Below are positions 53,301 through 61,794 of a stretch of 64,000 nt of DNA, one piece after another. The stretch covers positions 2,790,001 to 2,854,000 of the forward strand of contig NZ_CP134890.1 in the NCBI RefSeq assembly GCF_032098525.1, given 5' to 3'. This DNA comes from Flavobacterium sp. PMTSA4. Lineage in GTDB: Bacteria > Bacteroidota > Bacteroidia > Flavobacteriales > Flavobacteriaceae. Each line of letters opens with the position of its first letter. The stretch's first letter is position 1. The translations under genes and the position numbers were made by a program. Under the pieces are notes generated by a model. That model did no database searches, was not told where the DNA came from, and was given only the letters and a program-made list of their open reading frames with translations.

Positions 53301-56300
53301 TGTCCGAGTCAACCCGCACAAACCACAGTAGTTATCAATACACCACCAACAGTAACTGTAACCAGTGCACCTGTTTGTCAAGGCACACCAGCTACAGTAA
53401 CAGCCACAGTAAGTCCAGCAGGAACCTACACCTATACATGGACCGTACCATCAGGAGCAACCAATCCAGGTAATGTTTCAAGTTTCAATACAACGGTAGC
53501 AGGCGTTTACAGTGTAGTAGTTACCGATACAACGACTACGTGTCCGAGTCAACCCGCACAAACCACAGTAGTTATCAATACCCCACCAACAGTAACTGTA
53601 ACCAGTGCACCTGTTTGTCAAGGCACACCAGCTACAGTAACAGCCACAGTAAGTCCAGCAGGAACCTACACCTATACATGGACCGTACCATCAGGAGCAA
53701 CCAATCCAGGTAATGTTTCAAGTTTCAATACAACGGTAGCAGGCGTTTACAGTGTAGTAGTTACCGATACAACGACTACGTGTCCGAGTCAACCCGCACA
53801 AACCACAGTAGTTATCAATACCCCACCAACAGTAACTGTAACCAGTGCACCTGTTTGTCAAGGCACACCAGCTACAGTAACAGCCACAGTAAGTCCAGCA
53901 GGAACCTACACCTATACATGGACCGTACCATCAGGAGCAACCAATCCAGGTAATGTTTCAAGTTTCAATACGACGGTAGCAGGCGTTTACAGTGTAGTAG
54001 TTACCGATACAACGACTACGTGTCCGAGTCAACCCGCACAAACCACAGTAGTTATCAATACACCACCAACAGTAACTGTAACCAGTGCACCTGTTTGTCA
54101 AGGCACACCAGCTACAGTAACAGCCACAGTAAGTCCAGCAGGAACCTACACCTATACATGGACCGTACCATCAGGAGCAACCAATCCAGGTAATGTTTCA
54201 AGTTTCAATACGACGGTAGCAGGCGTTTACAGTGTAGTAGTTACCGATACAACGACTACGTGTCCGAGTCAACCCGCACAAACCACAGTAGTTATCAATA
54301 CCCCACCAACAGTAACTGTAACCAGTGCACCTGTTTGTCAAGGCACACCAGCTACAGTAACAGCCACAGTAAGTCCAGCAGGAACCTACACCTATACATG
54401 GACCGTACCATCAGGAGCAACCAATCCAGGTAATGTTTCAAGTTTCAATACAACGGTAGCAGGCGTTTACAGTGTAGTAGTTACCGATACAACGACTACG
54501 TGTCCGAGTCAACCCGCACAAACCACAGTAGTTATCAATACACCACCAACAGTAACTGTAACCAGTGCACCTGTTTGTCAAGGTACACCAGCTACAGTAA
54601 CAGCCACAGTAAGTCCAGCAGGAACCTACACCTATACATGGACCGTACCATCAGGAGCAACCAATCCAGGTAATGTTTCAAGTTTCAATACAACGGTAGC
54701 AGGCGTTTACAGTGTAGTAGTTACCGATACAACGACTACGTGTCCGAGTCAACCCGCACAAACCACAGTAGTTATCAATACACCACCAACAGTAACCGTA
54801 ACCACTGCACCCGTTTGTCAAGGCACACCAGCAACAGTAACAGCCACAGTAAGTCCAGCAGGAACCTACACCTATACATGGACCGTACCAGCAGGAGCAA
54901 CCAATCCAGGTAATGTTTCAAGTTTCAATACAACGGTAGCAGGCGTTTACAGTGTGGTAGTTACCGATACAACGACTACGTGTCCGAGTCAACCCGCACA
55001 AACCACAGTAGTTATCAATACCCCACCAACCGTAACCGTAACTAGTGCACCTGTTTGTCAAGGCACACCAGCTACAGTAACAGCCACAGTAAGTCCAGCG
55101 GGAACCTACACCTATACATGGACCGTACCAGCAGGAGCAACCAATCCGGGTAATGTTTCAAGTTTCAATACGACGGTAGCAGGCGTTTACAGTGTAGTAG
55201 TTACCGATACAACGACTACGTGTCCGAGTCAACCTGCACAAACCATAGTAGTTATCAATCCAATTCCTGATGCAGGAGTTGATGGTGCATTTTCAATTTG
55301 TTCAAATCAAAATTCAGTTGACTTATTTGATTATTTAAATGGTACTCCTCAAACTGGAGGAACTTGGTCTCCAACTTTAGCGAGTGGAACAAGTATATTT
55401 AATCCTGCGGTAGATACACAAGGTGTGTATACTTATACTATTACAGGTATTGCTCCATGTAATGATGATACAGCAACAGTTAATGTGACGGTTGTTCCAG
55501 GACCAGAAGCAGGTAATGATAATTCGTTGCAATTATGTTTGAATAGTACGGGTCAAGATTTATTTTTATTGTTAGGTCCAAATGCTCAATCAGGAGGAAC
55601 TTGGTCACCAGCATTAGCAAGTGGAACAGGATTTTTTGACCCAAGTATAGATGCAGCAGGTGATTATACCTATACATTAACGGGACCTAATCCTTGTGAT
55701 AATGACGAAGCAACAATTACAGTTACTATAGATCCAATACCTGATGCTGGTACAGATGGTTCACATTTGTTTTGTACTAATGATGCTGCTCAAGATTTGT
55801 TTAACTTTTTGAATGGAACACCACAATCTGGAGGAACTTGGTCGCCAACTTTAGCTAGTGGAACAGGTGTTTTCAATCCGTTGTTAGATGTTGCAGGTGT
55901 TTATACCTATACAGTTGGTGGAACTAATTGTACTCCAGCTTCAGCACAAGTAACGGTTACATTAGTTCAATCTCCTATAGCAGGTGCTGATGGTCAGCTT
56001 CCAGCTTGTGCTAACGACACTAGTATTGATTTAACAAGTGGTTTAGATGGAACACAAGGTTCAGGAACTTTTTCAGACGATAATGCTACTGGTGCATTAA
56101 CGGGAACAATATTTAATCCTTCATTAGTATCTCCAGGAACTTATAATTTTACTTATACAGTTGGTGGTGGAACAGATCCTTGTTTATTTGATACAGCTGT
56201 AGTTACAGTTGTTGTAACTCCATTACCAAATGCAGGAACTTTTGCTCCAACAAGTTCTATCTGTTCTTCTGCTGGAACAATAGATTTGAATACTTTATTG

Positions 56301-58796
56301 ACTGGTCAAGATTCAGGTGGTGATTGGACTGATTCAAATAATGTAACGGTTAATTCGATTATTAATATCTTAACTTTCTCTGAAGGTACTTATGATTACA
56401 CCTATACTGTGACGAACAGTTGTGGCACTGATACCGAAGCAGTTCAGTTTACTATTTTACCTGTGCCAACTATTATAAGTTCTAATATCTCGGTTACTCC
56501 AATTTGTATTGGTTCAGATGCGGTTGTTAATTTATCTGGAATGGTAGATGGAACATATACTTTGGACTATGATTTATCAGGAGCTAATGTTTTAGCAAAC
56601 CAATCGGTTCAGGTTACAGTAGTTGGTGGTAATGCTGCTTTTACCATTTTAGCGGCTGATATTCCAAACAGTGGAACTACAACAATTACTATAACTAACA
56701 TTCAAAATACTACGACAAATTGTTCTAATACACCTACTAATGTTACTGGAACTATTACAATAAATCCTTTAGTAACCATTGACAATGTTAATGTTTCAGT
56801 GGCAAATGCTTGTTTAAATTCAGATGTGATAGTTCAAATTACCAACGCTGTCAATTTACCAGACGGAACATATCAATTCAGTTATACCATTCCAACAGGA
56901 AACCCAACTACTGGAAATTCTGGAGATGTTACTATTACATCAGGTAATGGACAATTTACGATACCTGCAGCTGTCTTTACTGCTGTTGGACCTTATACTA
57001 TAACAATCGATTCAATTGCAAGTTCAACAGGATGCTCAAATCCTGCGGTTAGTGCTACTGCATCATTTAATATTGAGCAACCATTGACTGCTGGAACTTT
57101 CAACGGAATAATTTCAGTATGTCCTTCAACGGGAGTTTTAGATTTAGCATCACTTTTAGACAATGAAAGTACTGGCGGAGTTTGGACAGATAACAATAGT
57201 GTCGTTGTAACTTCACCATTAACGATTATCAGTTTCGCTGCCGGAACTTACACTCATACCTACACAGTTACTAATTCTTGTGGAACGGATACTGAACAAG
57301 TTCAGTTTACCATTTTAGCAAATCCAACTATTACAACTGCAAATGTTACTATTTCTCCAGCATGTTTGGGAACTAATGTAATTGTGAATTTGAACGGAAT
57401 GGCTGATGGAACGTACACTTTAACCTATGATTTAACAGGAGCAAACAATGCTTCGGCTCAAACAGTAACAGTCACAATAACATCTGGAATAGGGAACTTT
57501 TCAATTCCAACAGCTTTATTGCCAAATACTGGTATAACTGTAATATCATTTACCAATATTGTTAATACAGTTACTAATTGTACAAATAATTTAACGGGAG
57601 TTTCTGCCCAAATAAACGTTAGACCATTAGCCGATATTGATAGTGCTAACCTTAGTGCTGCAGCAGTTTGTTTTGGGGATAATGTTATAGTAGCAATATC
57701 TGGAGCTTCTAATTTAATAGATGGAACCTATCAATTTAATTACTCTATTCCAGGAGCAACTCCTACATCAGGAAATACTGGAGATGTGGTTGTGTCAGGA
57801 GGAAATGGACAATTCCAATTATCATCGTCACTATTCCCTAATTCAGGAACTTATACCATAACCATCACTGGAATCATTTCTGCAACAAGTTGTGTTAATG
57901 CCAATGAAAATGCTTCAACAACAATTGTTATCAATGCATTGCCAAGTGCTGCAGGAGCAAATTTATCAGCACAATCAACTTGTGTAAACTTTACTAGTGA
58001 GGTAACCATAAGCAATGCATCTGGTTTACCTGATGGTTCATATACTATTATATACGATTTAACTGGAGCCAATTCAGCTACTACAACAATTACGATTAAT
58101 GTTGTTGGAGGTCAAGCTACATTTACAATACCAGCATCAGAATTAGCCAATGAAGGTGATACCACCATTACGGTAACCGATATCATGTCGGATACAACAT
58201 TGTGTATGTCAACTGGAGCAACTTTTGCACCTTATACATTCTCAGTTGCGCAACTTGGAGTACCAGTGCTGGTTGATTTAGGAAATGAATTCTGTGATAC
58301 TGATAATCCAACTGTTGCCGACCTTTCCGCTAATGTGGTTGGAGGTCAAACAGTGGTTTGGTATGATGCTCCAACAGGAGGAAATGCTTATAATGATTCA
58401 GATGCTTTGATAAACGGAAATACTTATTATGGTGCTTATGTTTCTCAAAGTGGTTGTGAAGGACCAACAAGATTGGCAGTTGTAGTAGATACAACGGTAT
58501 GTGATGAATTGATAATTCCTGATGGATTCTCACCAAATAATGATGGAATTAACGATGATTTCCACATTGTAAATCTGGATATTTTATACCCTAATTTCAA
58601 ATTGGAAATTTACAATCGATATGGAAATTTAATATATGTTGGAAATAAAAACACACCACGTTGGGATGGAACAACTACCGAAAAAAGTTTACGATTAGGA
58701 AGCAATTTGTTGCCTTCTGGTGTTTATTTCTTCATCATCTACTTTAACGATGGAACACGAAAACCATATCAAGGTAGAGTTTATTTAAATAGATAA
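50373..58796 (+). CDS. Giant adhesin-like surface protein with 16 identical repeats, T9SS type B cargo
   Basis: A 2807-residue protein. Signal peptide 1-30 (ending GFSQ). Residues about 31-270 are Ig-like modules with RWYANA/KWYTSA/SWYASQ cores; 350-1629 are sixteen 80-residue PKD/Ig-like repeats, each with two Cys (APVCQGTPATVTATVSPAG, TTTTCPSQP); 1630-1950 are about four modules with GGTWSP; 1954-2525 are two copies of a 286-residue supermodule. The last 100 residues (IIPDGFSPNNDGINDDF to YQGRVYLNR) are the gliding-motility-type C-terminal domain that directs T9SS secretion. I use the ATG at 50373; a TTG two codons upstream lies in the -7-like box. It is similar in design to SprB-like adhesins but not recognisably SprB. 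It is followed after five bases by a PorP/SprF gene. Confidence 0.93.
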   Translation: MGITTTYKKIFFSFSILFFLIGIELSGFSQCPTVSNSTQSFCDSQSPTVGSLVATDNGGGIRWYANASDPPGSFLSSSTSLVSGEDYFVDDNTGACGTRQSVVVSIVSRPFALLGATTLCRASIVSDLNPFVIGNNIKWYTSATGGSPLNSTDSVVNGTYYASQTNPVTGCETTRTPIIVQVLIVPPPTGDANQVFCSSASPTIANLVATGTNVSWYASQSSGFPLDPSTPLVNGQIYFAESYIFPCPSTSRLQVTVTLNQPNNAGGSRVIGFCESIISSQPPINLFNQLTGSPQTNGVWSGSTATSNGHLGTLDVSGFNSTSSPYIFTYTVSSLPCPDAVSTVTININSEPTVTVTTAPVCQGTPATVTATVSPAGTYTYTWTVPSGATNPGNVSSFNTTVAGVYSVVVTDTTTTCPSQPAQTTVVINTPPTVTVTSAPVCQGTPATVTATVSPAGTYTYTWTVPSGATNPGNVSSFNTTVAGVYSVVVTDTTTTCPSQPAQTTVVINTPPTVTVTSAPVCQGTPATVTATVSPAGTYTYTWTVPSGATNPGNVSSFNTTVAGVYSVVVTDTTTTCPSQPAQTTVVINTPPTVTVTSAPVCQGTPATVTATVSPAGTYTYTWTVPSGATNPGNVSSFNTTVAGVYSVVVTDTTTTCPSQPAQTTVVINTPPTVTVTSAPVCQGTPATVTATVSPAGTYTYTWTVPSGATNPGNVSSFNTTVAGVYSVVVTDTTTTCPSQPAQTTVVINTPPTVTVTSAPVCQGTPATVTATVSPAGTYTYTWTVPSGATNPGNVSSFNTTVAGVYSVVVTDTTTTCPSQPAQTTVVINTPPTVTVTSAPVCQGTPATVTATVSPAGTYTYTWTVPSGATNPGNVSSFNTTVAGVYSVVVTDTTTTCPSQPAQTTVVINTPPTVTVTSAPVCQGTPATVTATVSPAGTYTYTWTVPAGATNPGNVSSFNTTVAGVYSVVVTDTTTTCPSQPAQTTVVINTPPTVTVTSAPVCQGTPATVTATVSPAGTYTYTWTVPSGATNPGNVSSFNTTVAGVYSVVVTDTTTTCPSQPAQTTVVINTPPTVTVTSAPVCQGTPATVTATVSPAGTYTYTWTVPSGATNPGNVSSFNTTVAGVYSVVVTDTTTTCPSQPAQTTVVINTPPTVTVTSAPVCQGTPATVTATVSPAGTYTYTWTVPSGATNPGNVSSFNTTVAGVYSVVVTDTTTTCPSQPAQTTVVINTPPTVTVTSAPVCQGTPATVTATVSPAGTYTYTWTVPSGATNPGNVSSFNTTVAGVYSVVVTDTTTTCPSQPAQTTVVINTPPTVTVTSAPVCQGTPATVTATVSPAGTYTYTWTVPSGATNPGNVSSFNTTVAGVYSVVVTDTTTTCPSQPAQTTVVINTPPTVTVTSAPVCQGTPATVTATVSPAGTYTYTWTVPSGATNPGNVSSFNTTVAGVYSVVVTDTTTTCPSQPAQTTVVINTPPTVTVTTAPVCQGTPATVTATVSPAGTYTYTWTVPAGATNPGNVSSFNTTVAGVYSVVVTDTTTTCPSQPAQTTVVINTPPTVTVTSAPVCQGTPATVTATVSPAGTYTYTWTVPAGATNPGNVSSFNTTVAGVYSVVVTDTTTTCPSQPAQTIVVINPIPDAGVDGAFSICSNQNSVDLFDYLNGTPQTGGTWSPTLASGTSIFNPAVDTQGVYTYTITGIAPCNDDTATVNVTVVPGPEAGNDNSLQLCLNSTGQDLFLLLGPNAQSGGTWSPALASGTGFFDPSIDAAGDYTYTLTGPNPCDNDEATITVTIDPIPDAGTDGSHLFCTNDAAQDLFNFLNGTPQSGGTWSPTLASGTGVFNPLLDVAGVYTYTVGGTNCTPASAQVTVTLVQSPIAGADGQLPACANDTSIDLTSGLDGTQGSGTFSDDNATGALTGTIFNPSLVSPGTYNFTYTVGGGTDPCLFDTAVVTVVVTPLPNAGTFAPTSSICSSAGTIDLNTLLTGQDSGGDWTDSNNVTVNSIINILTFSEGTYDYTYTVTNSCGTDTEAVQFTILPVPTIISSNISVTPICIGSDAVVNLSGMVDGTYTLDYDLSGANVLANQSVQVTVVGGNAAFTILAADIPNSGTTTITITNIQNTTTNCSNTPTNVTGTITINPLVTIDNVNVSVANACLNSDVIVQITNAVNLPDGTYQFSYTIPTGNPTTGNSGDVTITSGNGQFTIPAAVFTAVGPYTITIDSIASSTGCSNPAVSATASFNIEQPLTAGTFNGIISVCPSTGVLDLASLLDNESTGGVWTDNNSVVVTSPLTIISFAAGTYTHTYTVTNSCGTDTEQVQFTILANPTITTANVTISPACLGTNVIVNLNGMADGTYTLTYDLTGANNASAQTVTVTITSGIGNFSIPTALLPNTGITVISFTNIVNTVTNCTNNLTGVSAQINVRPLADIDSANLSAAAVCFGDNVIVAISGASNLIDGTYQFNYSIPGATPTSGNTGDVVVSGGNGQFQLSSSLFPNSGTYTITITGIISATSCVNANENASTTIVINALPSAAGANLSAQSTCVNFTSEVTISNASGLPDGSYTIIYDLTGANSATTTITINVVGGQATFTIPASELANEGDTTITVTDIMSDTTLCMSTGATFAPYTFSVAQLGVPVLVDLGNEFCDTDNPTVADLSANVVGGQTVVWYDAPTGGNAYNDSDALINGNTYYGAYVSQSGCEGPTRLAVVVDTTVCDELIIPDGFSPNNDGINDDFHIVNLDILYPNFKLEIYNRYGNLIYVGNKNTPRWDGTTTEKSLRLGSNLLPSGVYFFIIYFNDGTRKPYQGRVYLNR
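51421..55260. repeat. Sixteen tandem 240-bp repeats inside the adhesin gene
   Basis: Exactly 3840 bases made of 16 in-frame units of 240 bases, starting at 51421 and every 240 bases after. Twelve units (2-7 and 9-14) encode the same 80 residues. Unit 8 differs by Ser to Ala, and units 1, 15 and 16 are more divergent. One unit counted by hand (51661-51900) is 47% G+C, against 39 of 120 bases (about 33%) in a sample of the same gene at 56761-56880. Confidence 0.97.
56232..57946. repeat. Tandem duplication of a 286-residue supermodule
   Basis: The block starting AGTFAPTSSICSS (56232) recurs as AGTFNGIISVCPS (57090), 858 bases later. Both copies then show TDTE(A/Q)VQFTIL, a DGTYTL(D/T)YDL(S/T)GAN module, and a DGTYQF(S/N)Y(T/S)IPG module. 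Unlike the 240-bp repeats, these copies have diverged, so this duplication is older. Confidence 0.8.
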
Positions 58797-58801
58797 TTGA
58801 A

Positions 58802-59767
58802 ATGAGTACACAAATGAAACATAGACTTATTAAATACTTACTGGTTCTGATAGTGGTTCTTTTTTCAATGCAATCTAGTGCACAACAAGATCCAATGTTT
58901 ACTCATTATATGTACAATATGAGTGTTATCAATCCTGCTTATGCAACAGATAATGCTGACGTGTTAAATGTTGGTGGTTTATACCGTTCGCAATGGGTTG
59001 GTATAAAAGGTGCGCCAACTTCGGCAACATTTTTTGCACACAAACCAATATCAAAACGAGTAGAACTTGGAATTTCTGTTGTAAACGACCAAATAGGTGA
59101 TGTCGTTAATGAAAACAACGTTTATGTAGATTTTGCTTATGTGCTTCCGCTTTCAGATGAAATGAGATTATCATTTGGAGCCAAAGCAGGTGCTACTTTC
59201 TTTGATACAAACTTTAACGGATTTGTATATTCTGATCCGATTCCTGATCCAACATTCCAAAACAATATCAGTAAAGTTTTTCCAAATGTTGGTGCCGGAA
59301 TGTATTTGTTTGGAAAGAACTATTATTTAGGACTTTCTACTCCTAATTTATTAATGACAAAACATCTGGAGCGTCAGGATGGAATTACCACTACTGGTGT
59401 TGAAGCGTTACATTATTTTATGACTGGAGGTTATGTGTTTACTTTTAACGGAAATGACAATTTCAAATTAAAACCTGCCTTTATGGCCAGAGCAGTTTCT
59501 GGCGCACCACTTTCTTTAGACTTAACAACCAATGTTTTGATAAACAATCAATTTGAGTTAGGTGTCGGTTATAGAAATGGCGATTCGGTTTCGGGCTTGG
59601 CAAGTTTTTATATTACACCAACATTAAGAATAGGATATTCTTATGACTATACGTTAACGAATTTGAGAAATTTCAATTCAGGTTCGCACGAAGTGTTTTT
59701 ATTATTTGATTTAGATTTTGGCAAATTATCTAACAAAGGATACGATAAATCACCAAGATTCTTTTAA
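58802..59767 (+). CDS. PorP/SprF family T9SS-associated outer-membrane protein
   Basis: A 321-residue protein. After a signal peptide (ending QSSAQ) comes the family-typical QQDPMFTHYMYNMSVINPAYA, then beta-barrel-like strands and GLYRSQWVGIKGAP. PorP/SprF proteins are found next to large T9SS type B cargo genes; SprF of F. johnsoniae is needed for secretion of SprB. By position (five bases after the adhesin) it is probably the dedicated outer-membrane partner of that adhesin. Met5 is an alternative start. Confidence 0.94.
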   Translation: MSTQMKHRLIKYLLVLIVVLFSMQSSAQQDPMFTHYMYNMSVINPAYATDNADVLNVGGLYRSQWVGIKGAPTSATFFAHKPISKRVELGISVVNDQIGDVVNENNVYVDFAYVLPLSDEMRLSFGAKAGATFFDTNFNGFVYSDPIPDPTFQNNISKVFPNVGAGMYLFGKNYYLGLSTPNLLMTKHLERQDGITTTGVEALHYFMTGGYVFTFNGNDNFKLKPAFMARAVSGAPLSLDLTTNVLINNQFELGVGYRNGDSVSGLASFYITPTLRIGYSYDYTLTNLRNFNSGSHEVFLLFDLDFGKLSNKGYDKSPRFF

Positions 59768-59776
59768 TAATTATAT

Positions 59777-61654
59777 ATGAAAAAATTATTTTACATACTA
59801 TTTATTCTGGGTTGTTTGACATCAGTTTTCGGGCAAAAGAAAGCTACTGTAAAGCAAGGCGATAAATTTTTTGAAAAGAAAGAATATGTAAAAGCTGCTG
59901 AAGTATATGAGCAATTAAAACCAACCAAAAAGATACTGCAAAACCTTGGCGACAGTTATTATTATAATTTCCAAATGAATAATGCAGTTCGTGCTTATGG
60001 TCAATTGTTTTTCTCCTATAAAGACAGTTTGGATAAAGAATCTTATTTCAGATATGCCAATGCATTAAAAGGTATTGAAGACTATGAAAAAGGTGATGCT
60101 TTTATGAGCGAATACTTAGGATATACTCAAAACACGCCTAAATTCATGAAAAACATCACCCGAAATGGTGCTTATACTTATAAATTGGTAATGATGTCTA
60201 AGAACAAAACCAATGGCGATTTCGGAATTTCATTCTATGGCGATAAAGTAGTTTTCTCTTCGTTGCGAAATGCCAAAGGCGAAGCTTATGGATGGAACGA
60301 CAGACCTTATCTTGATTTGTTTTCGGCCTCTGTAAATAACGAAGGAATGCTGGTAGATGTAGTTCCTTTTCCTGAAGTAATCAATTCTAAGAAGCACGAA
60401 AGTAACGCGGTTTTCTCGCAAGATTTAAAGACGATGTACTTCAACCGTACAGGCGAAAGAGTTCAAGTTGGCGATGAAAAAATTGCAACCGTAAAATTAT
60501 ATAAAGCCGAATTTGTTGATGGTAAATGGACCAACGTTACCATGCTGCCATTTTCAAGTGATGAATATTCGGTAGAACATCCTGCATTGTCTAAAGATGG
60601 CAAGCAACTTTACTTTGCCAGTGATATGAAAGGAACTTTAGGTTCTATGGACATATTTGTTGTTGAAATTAACGAAGATGGAACTTATAGCCAACCTCGA
60701 AATTTAGGAGAAACGATTAACACCATTCACCGTGAGCAATTCCCGTTTATTGCCGATGATGGTTCGTTATATTTTGCATCCGATGGACATCAAGGTGCCG
60801 GAAATTTAGATATTTTCATGAGTTACAAAATCAGCGATACAGAGTTTGACAAACCGCAAAACCTTGGCGAAACCATCAATAGCGGTATGGACGACTTCAA
60901 CCTGATTTTAGATTATAAAACCGGTAAAGGTTATTTTTCTTCCAACCGTACAGGCGATGATAATTTATACACCGTTGCTTTAGAGGAAAACAAATTACAG
61001 TTTGCCGTTGAAGGTGTAGTTCGCGATAAAAACTCATTACAGTTATTACCAGGAACAACTGTTAAATTGTATAACGAAGCAGGCGAATTGTTAGAAGAAG
61101 TTGTGGTTGGTAAAGACGGTGACTTTGCGTTTAACACCGAGCCAAACAAGAAATACAAAATCATGGCCTTCAGAGATTTTTACATACCTGCAGAATCCAG
61201 CTTTGATACCAGCGAAAAAGGAAAAGTATATATTGACTTAGAAATGAAAGTTGAGTCGTATACCGATGCCGAAAAGAACATCAAGAAAGATACGGAAGGT
61301 TCAATATTCATTGAGTTAGAAAACATTTATTTTGATTTGGATAAATCAGATATCAAGCCACAGGCAGCCCAAGTATTGGATGGGTTAGTGGCACTGCTTA
61401 AAAAATACCCATACATGGAAATCGAAATTGGTGCACATACCGATTCTCGTGCTTCCGATGTATATAATTTAAGATTATCAAATCGTCGTGCAGCATCGGC
61501 TTTAGAATATTTAGTGCAAAACGGAATCGAAAGAAGACGTCTTCGTTCTATTGGTTATGGAGAAACCAAACCGTTAATTATTTGTCCTAAAAACGATTGT
61601 ACTAACGAAGAGCATGCTATAAACAGACGATGTACGTTTAGAATTTTGAAGTAA
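59777..61654 (+). CDS. OmpA-family protein with TPR and PD40 repeats
   Basis: A 625-residue exported protein. Signal peptide (ending SVFGQ); TPR-like helices about 25-130 (FFEKKEYVKAAEVYEQLK); PD40/WD40-like beta-propeller strands about 150-410 (HPALSKDGKQLYFASDMKGTLG, FPFIADDGSLYFASDGHQGAGNLDIF); a carboxypeptidase-regulatory-like domain about 415-490; and a C-terminal OmpA domain about 510-625 (IYFDLDKSDIKP, IGAHTDSRASDVYNLRLSNRRA) that binds peptidoglycan. This layout is common in the third gene of adhesin-PorP-OmpA loci; it probably links the outer-membrane complex to the cell wall. It lies nine bases after the PorP gene. Confidence 0.93.
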   Translation: MKKLFYILFILGCLTSVFGQKKATVKQGDKFFEKKEYVKAAEVYEQLKPTKKILQNLGDSYYYNFQMNNAVRAYGQLFFSYKDSLDKESYFRYANALKGIEDYEKGDAFMSEYLGYTQNTPKFMKNITRNGAYTYKLVMMSKNKTNGDFGISFYGDKVVFSSLRNAKGEAYGWNDRPYLDLFSASVNNEGMLVDVVPFPEVINSKKHESNAVFSQDLKTMYFNRTGERVQVGDEKIATVKLYKAEFVDGKWTNVTMLPFSSDEYSVEHPALSKDGKQLYFASDMKGTLGSMDIFVVEINEDGTYSQPRNLGETINTIHREQFPFIADDGSLYFASDGHQGAGNLDIFMSYKISDTEFDKPQNLGETINSGMDDFNLILDYKTGKGYFSSNRTGDDNLYTVALEENKLQFAVEGVVRDKNSLQLLPGTTVKLYNEAGELLEEVVVGKDGDFAFNTEPNKKYKIMAFRDFYIPAESSFDTSEKGKVYIDLEMKVESYTDAEKNIKKDTEGSIFIELENIYFDLDKSDIKPQAAQVLDGLVALLKKYPYMEIEIGAHTDSRASDVYNLRLSNRRAASALEYLVQNGIERRRLRSIGYGETKPLIICPKNDCTNEEHAINRRCTFRILK

Positions 61655-61688
61655 TAGTTGTTGATTAATTGTTTTTTAAAATTGGGTT

Positions 61689-61722
61689 CAAATGCACACT
61701 ATCAGGTGTGCATTTGTTTTTT
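61689..61722 (+). terminator. Intrinsic terminator of the adhesin operon
   Basis: CAAATGCACAC and GTGTGCATTTG form a perfect 11-base stem with loop TATCAG, followed by a T run. It marks the end of the three-gene unit. Confidence 0.9.
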
Positions 61723-61743
61723 AATCATATGTTAATTTCAGAT

Positions 61744-61776
61744 TTTGTAAACTAACCATTCAAATTAGTATTTTTG
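61744..61776 (+). promoter_or_regulatory. Promoter of the PafA-type phosphatase gene
   Basis: TTTG at 61744-61747, a 21-base spacer, and a perfect TAnnTTTG (TAttTTTG) at 61769-61776. The start point would be near 61780, leaving a leader of about 15 bases. Confidence 0.7.
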
Positions 61777-61794
61777 TCATCATTATTATTTGTT

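Noticed and set aside
51421..55260. The regular repeats as a CRISPR array
   Set aside because: The period is 240 bases with no variable spacers, and the whole block is one open reading frame coding for an 80-residue module.
55480..58536. Several short minus-strand frames within the adhesin gene
   Set aside because: They are antisense to a continuous long coding region, are rich in Leu/His/Ile from reversed codons, and have no promoter or family match.
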